Shown piece by piece: positions 28,003 to 36,527 of a stretch of 64,000 nt of DNA. Source of the DNA: Paracoccaceae bacterium. Lineage in GTDB: Bacteria; Pseudomonadota; Alphaproteobacteria; Rhodobacterales; Rhodobacteraceae. Made by a program: the position numbers and the translations under genes. The stretch covers positions 62,001-126,000 of the forward strand of contig JALUYI010000042.1 of the NCBI GenBank assembly GCA_027013095.1, in the 5' to 3' direction. The stretch's first letter is position 1. Every line of letters begins with the position of its first letter. The notes under the pieces were generated by a model that was given only the letters and a program-made list of their open reading frames with translations, ran no database searches and was not told the DNA's origin.

Positions 28003-28635
28003 CTATTTTGTGCCAAACATACGATCACCCGCATCACCTAGCCCCGGCAGGATATAACCGACGTCATTCAGGCGTTCATCCAGCGCGGCGGTCACGATCG
28101 GCACATCCGGGTGGGCCTCGGCCATTCTTCTGACCCCTTCAGGGGCTGCCAAAAGGCATAAAAAGCGGATGTCGCGCGCCCCTGCCCCCTTGAGCAAATC
28201 AATGGCCGCAGCCGAAGAATTGCCGGTTGCCAGCATCGGATCGACCGCAATCACCCGGCGGTTTTCCATCTCTTCGGGGACCTTGAAATAATATTGCACC
28301 GGCTGCAGGGTCTTTTCGTCCCGATAAAGGCCAACAAACCCCACCCGCGCCGAGGGAATCAGCTCCAGCACACCATTCAACAGCCCGTTTCCGGCCCGCA
28401 GGATCGAGACCAGCGCCAGTTTCTTGCCTTCCAGAACCGGCGCGTCCATCTGTGTCAGCGGGGTCTCGATACTCTTGGCCGTCATCGGCAAATCGCGCGT
28501 CACCTCATAGGCCAGCAGCATCGAGATCTCATGCAAAAGTTGGCGGAAAACGGCGGTTGAGGTTGTTTTCTCACGCATCAGGGTCAGCTTGTGCTGCACC
28601 AGCGGATGGTCAACGATTGTCAGATTTTCGTGCAT
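28003..28635 (-). CDS. upp: Uracil phosphoribosyltransferase
   Basis: Salvages uracil to UMP using PRPP. The 210-aa protein begins [21 protein letters not shown], has [31 protein letters not shown], the PRPP-binding loop [15 protein letters not shown], and the C-terminal uracil-binding [18 protein letters not shown]. It is the last gene of the nucleoside-salvage cluster cdd-deoA-deoB-upp, 69 bp after deoB, and receives the uracil released upstream in the pathway. Confidence 0.97.
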   Translation of the reverse strand: MHENLTIVDHPLVQHKLTLMREKTTSTAVFRQLLHEISMLLAYEVTRDLPMTAKSIETPLTQMDAPVLEGKKLALVSILRAGNGLLNGVLELIPSARVGFVGLYRDEKTLQPVQYYFKVPEEMENRRVIAVDPMLATGNSSAAAIDLLKGAGARDIRFLCLLAAPEGVRRMAEAHPDVPIVTAALDERLNDVGYILPGLGDAGDRMFGTK

Positions 28636-28704
28636 GTGGCCCCCCTCATTTCCCCTTGCTTAACTCAAGTCAGACCAAACGGAAAGCGCACAAAGCAACC
28701 GCAA

Positions 28705-29913
28705 TCACAAAAAACTGCACCCGACCGGGCCAAAGGGGACGTCCAGCCACGCCGCAACGCTGGCCCCGACATCGGCAAAGGCGCAGAGGCCAATCTCGCC
28801 GGTGCCAACCCCTGCTCCGGCCACCACGACCGGCACCCGCTCGCGGGTATGGTCGGTTCCGCGCCAGCTGGGGTCATTGCCATGATCGGCGGTGAAGATG
28901 AACAAATCATCCGGGCGCGCCGATGCCATCAGATCGGGCACCCGGGAGTCGAACCATTCCAGCGCCCGCGCATAGCCCGCAATGTCGCGCCGATGCCCGA
29001 AACTGGAATCAAATTCGACGAAATTGGCAAAAACCAACCCACCCTCGGGGGCCGTCCCGACCTCAGCCACAAGGCGGTCCATCAGCGAGGCATCACCGCT
29101 TCCCTTGAACGACTCGCCAAGGCCCCGGCCCGAGAAAATATCGCTGATCTTGCCGATCCCCAACACCCGCCGTCCGGCACCGGACACCCGATCACACAGC
29201 GTCGGTTCAGGAGGAGAAATCGCGAAATCGCGCCGGTGGGTGGTGCGTTGAAAGCCACCCTCGGGATCGCCAATGAACGGGCGCGCTATCACCCGCCCCA
29301 CCTTCATCTGGTGCAGAACCGGCGCAATCCCGCGGCAAAGATCCAGCAAACGATCAAGCCCGAAATGTTGTTCATGGGCGGCAATCTGAAAGACGCTGTC
29401 GGCTGACGTGTAACAGATCGGCCAGCCTGAACGGATATGTTCCGCCCCCAGCTCGTTGATGATCGGCACGCCCGACGCGTGACAATTCCCCAAAATTCCC
29501 GATACTCCGGCCAGCCTGCAAACCTCGGACACCAGTGAATCGGGAAAGGCGGGCGTGGTCTCGGGAAAATAATGCCAGTCCCAGGGAACCGGTACCCCCG
29601 CCAATTCCCAATGGCCCGAGGGCGTGTCCTTGCCTTGCGAACCCTCCTCGGCCGCGCCCCAGCGCCCGCGCGCAGTCGCCGACAAGCCGGGGGTTGCGAT
29701 TCCCGTTGACAGGCGCACCGCCGCCCCCAGCCCCAGCGCATCCAGATGCGGTACCGAAAGCGGCCCGTGACGCCCGCCCTCGTCCGCGCGCCCGGCGGCA
29801 CAGGCCTCGATGATATGGCCCAGCGTATTGGCCCCGAGGTCGCCAAACGCCGCTGCATCGGGCGCCCCGCCACAGCCGACCGAGTCTAGAACCGTCAGAA
29901 AAACCCGTGCCAT
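28705..29913 (-). CDS. deoB: Phosphopentomutase
   Basis: Interconverts (deoxy)ribose-1-phosphate and -5-phosphate. This 402-aa alkaline-phosphatase-superfamily metalloenzyme has the N-terminal metal motif LDSVGCGGAPDA, the phospho-acceptor Thr region GKDTPSGHWELAG, and the C-terminal metal site DLFIFTADHGNDPSWRGTDHTRE. Its ATG overlaps the deoA stop (TAATG), showing tight coupling of sugar-phosphate processing to thymidine phosphorolysis. Confidence 0.96.
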   Translation of the reverse strand: MARVFLTVLDSVGCGGAPDAAAFGDLGANTLGHIIEACAAGRADEGGRHGPLSVPHLDALGLGAAVRLSTGIATPGLSATARGRWGAAEEGSQGKDTPSGHWELAGVPVPWDWHYFPETTPAFPDSLVSEVCRLAGVSGILGNCHASGVPIINELGAEHIRSGWPICYTSADSVFQIAAHEQHFGLDRLLDLCRGIAPVLHQMKVGRVIARPFIGDPEGGFQRTTHRRDFAISPPEPTLCDRVSGAGRRVLGIGKISDIFSGRGLGESFKGSGDASLMDRLVAEVGTAPEGGLVFANFVEFDSSFGHRRDIAGYARALEWFDSRVPDLMASARPDDLFIFTADHGNDPSWRGTDHTRERVPVVVAGAGVGTGEIGLCAFADVGASVAAWLDVPFGPVGCSFL

Positions 29914-31220
29914 TACCCTATCCTTTCGACGATCGGAGGCACCATATCCGGGGCCGTATCAGAGAGTTTCGCCGCCGCCAGCACCCCGGCCCGTGCCCGG
30001 GCCAGAGACTCGGGGTCCCGCGCAGCAACCAGCGCCAGATGATCCCCAGCACCAAGATGCGCCCCCAAGGGGGCAATATCGCGCAGGCCGACTGCGTAAT
30101 CCAGTTTGTCCGTCTGCCGTCGCCGCCCGCCGCCCAGCTGCACGACAACCTCGCCCAACGCGCGCGTGTCCCACGCCCCAAGAAACCCGGCGCGCGGCAC
30201 CGTCACCTCGGCCACGATGGCAGCGCGGGGTAGGTATTTCTCTGCCCGCTCGACAAAATCGGCAGGCCCACCAAGGGCCTTGACCATGCGGGCAAACCGC
30301 TCGGCGGCCGCGCCACTCTGAAACGCCGTGGCAATTTTATGCTGACCCTCGGCGGCACTGTCGCAAAGGCCGCCAAGCGCCAGCAATGCCCCGCCCAGCG
30401 CCACGCTCACGTCCCAGAGGCGCCCGTCAATCGCGTCTCCGCGCAGGAATGAAACAGCATTTTCGACCTCCAGCGCATTGCCCGCAGCCGAGGCCAAAGG
30501 CTCATTCATATCGCTGACCAACGCCCCCGTGCGGCACCCCGCACCTTGGGCGACCGAGACCAGAATCCCGGCCAGATCATGGGCCTCTGCAGGGCCTGCC
30601 AGAAACGCCCCCGAGCCACATTTGACGTCCAGCACCAGCCCCTGCAACCCCGCAGCCAGCTTTTTTGACAGGATCGAGGCGCAAATCAGATCGACACTTT
30701 CCACCGTTGCCGTCACATCGCGCACCGCATAAAGACGCTTGTCCGCCGGCGCGATATCCCCCGAGGCCCCGACAATCGCACAACCGCAGACCTCGACCAC
30801 CTCGCGCATTCGTGCAATTTCGACCTCGCTGCCATAGCCGGGGATGGCGTCCAGCTTGTCAAGGGTTCCGCCGGTATGGCCCAGACCACGGCCCGAGATC
30901 ATCGGCACATACGCTCCGCAGGCCGCCAGCGCCGGGGCCAGCATCAGCGAAACATTGTCGCCAACGCCGCCGGTCGAGTGTTTGTCCAGAACCGGCCCCG
31001 GCAGATCCCACTGCTGCACCGTGCCGCTGTCGCGCATGGCCTCGGTCAGCGTCACCCGCTCGGCGGTACTCATCCCGTTCAGAACCACCGCCATCGCAAA
31101 AGCTCCGGCCTGCGCGTCGGTCACATCGCCGTTGGCCAGGCCGTTTGCAAACCAGCGGATCTCATCTCGATCCAAGGTTTGGGCGTCCCGCTTGCGGGCA
31201 AGGATCCTGCGCGCGTCCAT
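29913..31220 (-). CDS. deoA: Thymidine phosphorylase
   Basis: Phosphorolysis of thymidine or deoxyuridine to the base and deoxyribose-1-phosphate. The 435-aa protein shows ARKRDAQTLDRDEIRWFANG, the phosphate-binding DKHSTGGVGDNVSLMLAPALAACG, and GRGLGHTGGTLDKLDAIPGY. Family length and motifs are complete. Its ATG directly follows the cdd stop (TAGATG) and its own stop shares a base with the deoB start. Confidence 0.97.
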   Translation of the reverse strand: MDARRILARKRDAQTLDRDEIRWFANGLANGDVTDAQAGAFAMAVVLNGMSTAERVTLTEAMRDSGTVQQWDLPGPVLDKHSTGGVGDNVSLMLAPALAACGAYVPMISGRGLGHTGGTLDKLDAIPGYGSEVEIARMREVVEVCGCAIVGASGDIAPADKRLYAVRDVTATVESVDLICASILSKKLAAGLQGLVLDVKCGSGAFLAGPAEAHDLAGILVSVAQGAGCRTGALVSDMNEPLASAAGNALEVENAVSFLRGDAIDGRLWDVSVALGGALLALGGLCDSAAEGQHKIATAFQSGAAAERFARMVKALGGPADFVERAEKYLPRAAIVAEVTVPRAGFLGAWDTRALGEVVVQLGGGRRRQTDKLDYAVGLRDIAPLGAHLGAGDHLALVAARDPESLARARAGVLAAAKLSDTAPDMVPPIVERIG

Positions 31221-31613
31221 CTAGTGTGCGTCCAGATGTGTGGTAGAAAAGGCGCCGGGCAGCAATGCACCCACTGTCGTGCGCACCGTTTCGCCGTCAA
31301 GACCCGCCAGAATGACCGGCACCTCGGGGGCGGCAAACTCGGCCAGCTTCTGACGACATCCACCACAGGGGGTGATCGGCGTGGGGCTGTCCGCGACGAT
31401 CACGATTTCAGCAATTTCATGCTGCCCCGCGGCGATCATCGCGGAAATTGCCCCCGCTTCGGCGCAGGTACCCTCGGGGTAGGCCACATTCTCGACGTTG
31501 CAGCCGGCAAAGATGGCCCCGTCCGCCGCCTTCAATGCGGCCCCGACCTTGAAACCGGAATAGGGTGCATAGGCATTTTCACGCGTTTTTCGGGCAAGTT
31601 CCAACAAATCCAT
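31221..31613 (-). CDS. cdd: Cytidine deaminase
   Basis: Zn-dependent deamination of (deoxy)cytidine to (deoxy)uridine. The 130-aa homotetrameric type has NAYAPYSGFKVGAAL, the catalytic CNVENVAYPEGTCAEAGAI (Glu proton shuttle and first zinc Cys) and the PCGGCRQKLAEF zinc ligands. It is the first gene of the salvage operon and feeds uridine or deoxyuridine to the downstream enzymes. Confidence 0.97.
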   Translation of the reverse strand: MDLLELARKTRENAYAPYSGFKVGAALKAADGAIFAGCNVENVAYPEGTCAEAGAISAMIAAGQHEIAEIVIVADSPTPITPCGGCRQKLAEFAAPEVPVILAGLDGETVRTTVGALLPGAFSTTHLDAH

Positions 31614-31680
31614 GCGCGCCGCTCCTTCGGTTCTGAAGGCCCTATCCTAAACGCTATTTTGACCAAGGCCAATGACCCCG

Positions 31681-31733
31681 GGCGTGGATTGCGCCAAATT
31701 TCCAGCCTGCCGAGGCGCAATCAATTCCACGCC
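31681..31733 (-). terminator. Long imperfect hairpin at the end of the sigma-54 regulator gene
   Basis: Arms GGCGTGGA-TTGCGCC (31681-31695) and GGCGCAA-(TCAAT)-TCCACGCC (31714-31733) can form a 15-bp stem with a 5-nt bulge. The stem includes the stop codon of the response regulator gene. No T run follows, so it may be a weak terminator or a barrier ahead of cdd. Confidence 0.4.
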
Positions 31734-33109
31734 TCACGTTTGCGATAAATGGTTGAGGGCGAGACATCCAGCACCCGCGCCGCGCGGGTGACCGAGCCCC
31801 CCTCGCGCGCGATGGTTTCCTCGATCACAAAACGCTCGATCTCGGCCAGCGGGCGGCCAATCATCCCGGCGACCGGATCGTCTCCGGGCAGGGTAAGCGT
31901 CGGCACCGGTTGTTGCGGCAGGGCGGTTGCGTTTTCTTCGCTCAGGTGCAGAATCTCCAGCGGCAGCATCGTTGTCGTCACGATCCGCCCCTCGTTCAGC
32001 ACCACGACATTGCGCAGAACATTCAGCAGCTGCCGGACATTTCCCGGCCAGGGCAGGCGCCGGAACAGCGCGCGCACATCGGGGTCCAGAGCCTCGATAT
32101 TGCGGCCTTCTTCGCGGGCGAAAACCGCCAGCATGTGATCCGCGATTTCCAGCACGTCATCGCCCCGCTCGCGCAGGGGCGGCAGGTGGATCGGGACGAC
32201 GTGCAGCCGATAGAACAGGTCCTCACGAAAGCGGCCGGCCTTGACCTCTTCGTAAGGGTCGCGATTGGTGGCGCAAATGATCCGCACATTCACTTTGCGC
32301 GCCACCTCGGCGCCGACCGGCTTGATCGTCGATGTTTGCAGGAACCGCAGCAGCTTGGTCTGCAGGTTCATGTCCATCTCGCAGATTTCATCCAGAAACA
32401 ATGTGCCACCATCCGCCGCACCCGCCGCACCCACTTTGTCTGCAATGGCCCCGGTGAACGACCCCTTGAGGTGGCCAAAAACCTCGGATTCCAGCAAATC
32501 CGGCGGGATCGCACCACAGTTCAGCGGCACGAACGGCCCCTTGGCCCGGGTCGAGGTGTCGTGGATTGCCTGCGCACAGACCTCTTTGCCGGTGCCGCTC
32601 TCGCCGGAAATGAACACGGTCGCCATCGAGCCCCGGATCGAGCGGATCTTTTCATAAATCTCGCACATCTTGTCGCAAGAGCCGATAAACCCCTGAAACC
32701 GCGCGCCGCCACTATCCGCAAAGGGCTCGACCACCGGCAGCAGGCCCGATTGCATCCGGGCATTTTCAACCGTCGCAATCAGGCGCGCCTCATCAAACGG
32801 TTTGACCAGAAAATCAAAGGCCCCCCCGCGCATTGCCTCGACCGCCCAGTTGATCGAAGCGTTGGCTGTGATTACGATCACCCGCGAATCCGGCGCGATC
32901 CGCAGCATGTCCGCCATCAGATCCAGCCCCGGCCGGTCCGGCAGCATCAGATCCAGCAGCACAACCTTTGGCCCATGCGCCTGAAACATCGCCAATCCGT
33001 CAGCCGCGGTTCCCGCGCTGAGGACCGAGAACCCTGCCTTGGCGAGGACGGCCTCATAGACCATCTGCAGGGACAGCGTGTCCTCGATCAATAAAACCGG
33101 CTCGGTCAT
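31721..33109 (-). CDS. Sigma-54-dependent response regulator (NtrC/LuxO-like)
   Basis: Transcription activator of the NtrC class, output of the adjacent phosphorelay. The 462-aa protein has an intact receiver (acidic pair IED, phospho-acceptor Asp53 in VVLLDLMLP, Thr81, Lys103 in LVKP) and an AAA+ domain with Walker A GESGTGKE (169-176) and Walker B GTLFLDE. The sigma-54 contact loop reads GSFTGA rather than the usual GAFTGA. A C-terminal Fis-type HTH follows (GGSVTRAARVLDVSPSTIYRKR). The ATG at 33109 starts at the receiver; a longer frame to 33250 would overlap the upstream hybrid kinase. Target promoters are unknown. Confidence 0.92.
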   Translation of the reverse strand: MTEPVLLIEDTLSLQMVYEAVLAKAGFSVLSAGTAADGLAMFQAHGPKVVLLDLMLPDRPGLDLMADMLRIAPDSRVIVITANASINWAVEAMRGGAFDFLVKPFDEARLIATVENARMQSGLLPVVEPFADSGGARFQGFIGSCDKMCEIYEKIRSIRGSMATVFISGESGTGKEVCAQAIHDTSTRAKGPFVPLNCGAIPPDLLESEVFGHLKGSFTGAIADKVGAAGAADGGTLFLDEICEMDMNLQTKLLRFLQTSTIKPVGAEVARKVNVRIICATNRDPYEEVKAGRFREDLFYRLHVVPIHLPPLRERGDDVLEIADHMLAVFAREEGRNIEALDPDVRALFRRLPWPGNVRQLLNVLRNVVVLNEGRIVTTTMLPLEILHLSEENATALPQQPVPTLTLPGDDPVAGMIGRPLAEIERFVIEETIAREGGSVTRAARVLDVSPSTIYRKREAWN

Positions 33110-33128
33110 GGCAGAACCTTGATTTGCG

Positions 33129-34679
33129 TCACGGCGACGGATGTTCCTTCGCTTGTTCGCCCAGTATAAACGCCTGCAGGTCCGATAGGCCAGACAGGCA
33201 CTTGGCACAGAGCGCTTCGATGGTTGCCTGATCGCGGGAATGGGCAGCACTGTTCAACTCTTGCGCAAGCCGCTGCAGGTCGGTGGCGCCAATCGCCCCG
33301 GCAATGGAGATCAGGATATGGGTCTGGGCCCGGATCTCAGCCAGATCCAGTGTCTTTTGCCCGCGGGCCAGCCCCTCGGCCACCGAATCAGAGTCAGATT
33401 GCAGCTTGCCCAGCAATTCGGCCGTCGAATCAGGCCCGATGGTTTCGATCAGGGCATCAAATATACTGCGATCAACTATACTGCGATCAACAATTTCACC
33501 GGCCGCGACAGCCTGCGCCTCGGCCTGCGCCGTGTCGCCATTTCGGCCGCTCAGGCCGGTTGATGACGGCGACTGAGTGCCCCCATCCGGCTTCAGAAAT
33601 GACAGGACGTCCCGTCCCAGATCCTGCAGATCCATGATCGGCTTTGCAATGATGCCATTGGCCCCGGCAGCCAGAATCCGCTCGCGATGTTCGCGCATGA
33701 CATAGGCGGTCAGGGCGACCAGAGGCATTTCTGCAACCGGACCGGTCTTTCTCCGAATCGCGCGCATCAGTTCGATCCCGCTCATTCGCGGCATTTCGAT
33801 ATCCAGAAGCGCGATGTCAAACCGCTGATGCTCGAGCATTTCCAAGGCCTCCAGCCCGTCTGAGGCAACGGCATAATCCGCGCCCAGCGCCTGCAGCATC
33901 TGCGTCGCCACCAGTTGGTTGGTCTTGTTGTCCTCGGCCAGCAGGACACTGACACCCGCCAGGCGGACCGGAGCATCGTGCGCGCTGGTTGCGGTGACGC
34001 CATCCCGGCGTAAACTGCGCTCGAACCAGCGCGCCTTTGGCAAGGTCAGAACCGCCTCTGCGCCGCCCTCGTTCCGATTGGAAATGGTCAGTTTTGCCGC
34101 CATCGCCCCGGACAATTTCTTGGCGATAAACAGGCCCAGACCGCTGCCGGGTTTTCGGGCATCCTTGGGGCGCCCTTCGTATTCGAACAATCGCGACAGC
34201 GCATCGTCAGACAGCCCGGGGCCGGTGTCCGCAACGACAAATGTCAGGGCAAGATCGGCGTCGCAATCCACCGCCAGCACAACCTCGCCACGGTCGGTGT
34301 ATTTGATCGCGTTTTCGATCAGGTTTGCGAGGATCCGCTCCAGAGTCACCCGGTCCAGGGTCGCAATCGCCGGCAGGTCTCTGGGCATATCAACGCGAAA
34401 GACGATGTTCTTTTGCGCCGCATGCGCCCCCCAACGCTTTTTCAGATCGGTCAGGAAATCCGCCAGATTGATATTGACCGGACGGGCATTCGCAGGGCCA
34501 ATGTCAAGCAGATCATCGGTGCGGCCCTTGTCAAGAAGGCGCGCAACGGTGCCGGCCGCCGCCTCGATCCGGTCGATCTGCAACTGGATTTCGGGGGCAA
34601 GCTCACTGCCCCTGAGCAGGCTGATCCCGCCCAGAATATCGGTCAGGGCCGAGCGCAAATCATGCGAGAGCAGGGACAA
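33129..34679 (-). CDS. Soluble hybrid histidine kinase with receiver and HPt domains
   Basis: A cytoplasmic phosphorelay protein without membrane segments. From the TTG at 34679 the order is HisKA (H-box SHDLRSALTDI, His6), HATPase with intact N-box LERILANLIENAIKYT, DTGPG and GSGLGLFIAKKL, receiver (Asp293 in LLDIEMPRMSG, Lys346), an Ala/Ser linker with a duplicated IVDRS, and an HPt-like end with candidate His454 in AQTHILISIAGAIGATDL. All catalytic residues are present, unlike the membrane kinase upstream. The frame is open above the TTG: a Shine-Dalgarno AAGGAGGA points at an ACG at 34742, which would add 21 residues (SELPENPAIEGD...). The true start is therefore uncertain. The regulator gene follows after 19 bp. 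Confidence 0.88.
   Translation of the reverse strand: MSLLSHDLRSALTDILGGISLLRGSELAPEIQLQIDRIEAAAGTVARLLDKGRTDDLLDIGPANARPVNINLADFLTDLKKRWGAHAAQKNIVFRVDMPRDLPAIATLDRVTLERILANLIENAIKYTDRGEVVLAVDCDADLALTFVVADTGPGLSDDALSRLFEYEGRPKDARKPGSGLGLFIAKKLSGAMAAKLTISNRNEGGAEAVLTLPKARWFERSLRRDGVTATSAHDAPVRLAGVSVLLAEDNKTNQLVATQMLQALGADYAVASDGLEALEMLEHQRFDIALLDIEMPRMSGIELMRAIRRKTGPVAEMPLVALTAYVMREHRERILAAGANGIIAKPIMDLQDLGRDVLSFLKPDGGTQSPSSTGLSGRNGDTAQAEAQAVAAGEIVDRSIVDRSIFDALIETIGPDSTAELLGKLQSDSDSVAEGLARGQKTLDLAEIRAQTHILISIAGAIGATDLQRLAQELNSAAHSRDQATIEALCAKCLSGLSDLQAFILGEQAKEHPSP
33462..33491. repeat. 15-bp tandem duplication inside the hybrid kinase gene
   Basis: TATACTGCGATCAAC occurs twice head-to-tail (33462-33476 and 33477-33491). 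It keeps frame and encodes IVDRS twice in the linker before the HPt domain, so it is a length-variable linker rather than a damaging mutation. Confidence 0.9.
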
Positions 34680-34748
34680 TCCGGTCTTGTCTCGCGCCGG
34701 GTGATCGCCCTCAATCGCTGGGTTTTCTGGAAGTTCTGACGTGACCCA

Positions 34749-34756
34749 TCCTCCTT
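34749..34756 (-). promoter_or_regulatory. Strong Shine-Dalgarno for the hybrid kinase without a standard start codon
   Basis: On the minus strand AAGGAGGA is followed by six bases (TGGGTC) and then ACG in the kinase frame. An ATG overlapping the end of this sequence is in another frame and stops after 12 codons. No ATG, GTG or TTG occurs in frame between the upstream gene's stop (34818) and the TTG at 34679. Confidence 0.6.
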
Positions 34757-34817
34757 GACTGGGCTGGCATGACCGGGTTGACAGGATCAGACTGGCCCGG
34801 CCGGCCTGGAGCTCTCC

Positions 34818-36527
34818 TCAGGGCGTTTCATTTGAGGCAGCGTAGGCTGCGGGGTGGTGTTCGGCAACCGCCCGTGGCGCGCGGCTCGCCAATTGCATGA
34901 ACCGCGCCTTGCGGATGCGGGACACATCGATGGGAACCTCGATCATATCGTCAAACAAATCCGGATATTGCGCGCGCCCCACGGCCACAATGATCGCCTC
35001 GGGGTAAAGCCGGGACAGCGAGCGCGCCAGAACCGCCTCCTGCGCACCTCCCGCCTCGATCATCACGACATGGGGGATCAGGCGCGTATCGGGCGCAACG
35101 AACTTGACATTTTCGGCCCGCAAAGCCGCCTTGCAAATCGCCTCGAGGGCCGCCGAGCGACAGGCAATGCGGATCAGCAGCACATCGACCGCCAACGCCC
35201 GGACCGGGACCGATACCAGAACCGAGATCCTCTCGTCTGACGGGGTGTTCAGCCGGACCTGCCCGCCCATGCGTTCGATCAAGCCGCGTGAGACCGCCGG
35301 GCCAAGGGCCTCTGAGGCCAGAGAATTCTCGGTCTCCTCAGCCCCCCCCATGATCAGTGAGGGCTGCCACTCTCGCCCGTCTTTTTTGTATTCAAACGAG
35401 ATTTCAGCGTTCAGCTTGCCTGCACTGCACGAAATATCCAGTGTGATATTTTCGGTGCCGGCGGTCTCCAGAATATAGGTTGCCAGATGGGTCAGGGCCT
35501 GCCGCAGTCGGGCAAAATCTCCCAGGACCTGCGGTGGGCAGGACGGATCGACATGGGTCGAAAAGGCGATACCTTCGCGCAATGCAACAGGCGAGAACAT
35601 ATCGCCCACTGCTTCGGCCAGACGCTCGGGCTCAAACGGTTTGTTTTCTAGGTGCAACCGCCCCTCCTGCAGAGCGGCAAAATCCAGAATGTCCCCGAGC
35701 AAGCCGATCATCTGATGCCCCGAGCGCTCGGCCTGCTCCAACAGGCGGGCCTGATGCCCGCTCAGACCCTGCTGCCGAATAAGCGCGAGAAGCCCCAGAA
35801 CCCCGTTCATGGGCGTGCGTAATTCATGGCTCATCATTGCCAGAAATTGCGACTTGGCCCGGCTGGCTTGATCCGAGGCGCGCAACAATTTCTCGTTCGC
35901 CCGCGCCAATATGCGGAATTGCTGCGAATCGCGGGCAAACACGATGATCATCAAGAGGCTGCTCAGAACAGCGATCACGCTGATGATGGTTAACAAGTTC
36001 GAGCTTTGTGCCAGATTTTCACGCAAAACCGCATGGTTGCTTTCCTCGCCATGCAGGACCGTCTGGCTGAGATGGCGCAACTTTTTGGTAAACGGAGAAA
36101 ATTCACGGTAGAGCGCCCGCGCTTTGGCCTGATCCCCCGGTTTCAGGTTGACGACCTGATCTTCGACCTTCTGGATCTTGGCAAACAACGCCGACAGAAT
36201 CGTGCCGTCGGTGTCATAGGCACGCAGCCGCGCCCCCACGGTGCCCTGTCGAAACAGCGAAACCCTGCTCCACAGCAGATCATATCTGTCATTGACCGAA
36301 GCGGGCGAGGCCGTTCCCCGTCCATTGGCAAAGGCCGCCAGTTCACGCTGAAAGCGCATAAGCTCGATCTGGATCTGCAAGGCGTCCCACAGAATATTCT
36401 CGCGTCCAGCATCGCGCATCTGGTCAATATCGTTGCGCACAACAAAAAAACCGACGCCCGCGACCGAGATCGTCAGGGCAACGATCACGGCGCCGACGAT
36501 CCGCGTGACGATGGGAACCTTTTTCAC
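34818..36527 (-). CDS. Membrane histidine kinase with degenerate ATPase domain
   Basis: A 569-aa sensor. TM1 covers about residues 8-30, an extracytoplasmic helical domain 31-175, TM2 178-198. HisKA carries an intact H-box MMSHELRTPMNG with His234. The following HATPase-like region lacks the normal residues: the N-box reads LRQALTHLATYILETAG, without either Asn, and there is no DxGxG or GxGLGL block. The last ~120 residues look like a receiver remnant (PHVVMIEAGG) without a phospho-acceptor Asp. I infer a pseudokinase or phosphatase-type sensor that works through the competent hybrid kinase downstream. Its ATG overlaps the stop of the secreted-protein gene by 4 bp. Confidence 0.85.
   Translation of the reverse strand: MKKVPIVTRIVGAVIVALTISVAGVGFFVVRNDIDQMRDAGRENILWDALQIQIELMRFQRELAAFANGRGTASPASVNDRYDLLWSRVSLFRQGTVGARLRAYDTDGTILSALFAKIQKVEDQVVNLKPGDQAKARALYREFSPFTKKLRHLSQTVLHGEESNHAVLRENLAQSSNLLTIISVIAVLSSLLMIIVFARDSQQFRILARANEKLLRASDQASRAKSQFLAMMSHELRTPMNGVLGLLALIRQQGLSGHQARLLEQAERSGHQMIGLLGDILDFAALQEGRLHLENKPFEPERLAEAVGDMFSPVALREGIAFSTHVDPSCPPQVLGDFARLRQALTHLATYILETAGTENITLDISCSAGKLNAEISFEYKKDGREWQPSLIMGGAEETENSLASEALGPAVSRGLIERMGGQVRLNTPSDERISVLVSVPVRALAVDVLLIRIACRSAALEAICKAALRAENVKFVAPDTRLIPHVVMIEAGGAQEAVLARSLSRLYPEAIIVAVGRAQYPDLFDDMIEVPIDVSRIRKARFMQLASRAPRAVAEHHPAAYAASNETP

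Noticed and set aside
31144-31151. TTTGCAAA inside deoA (and another inside uraD at 26153-26160)
   Set aside because: Single half-sites inside coding sequence without the second half at 4-bp spacing; chance matches to the PccR motif.
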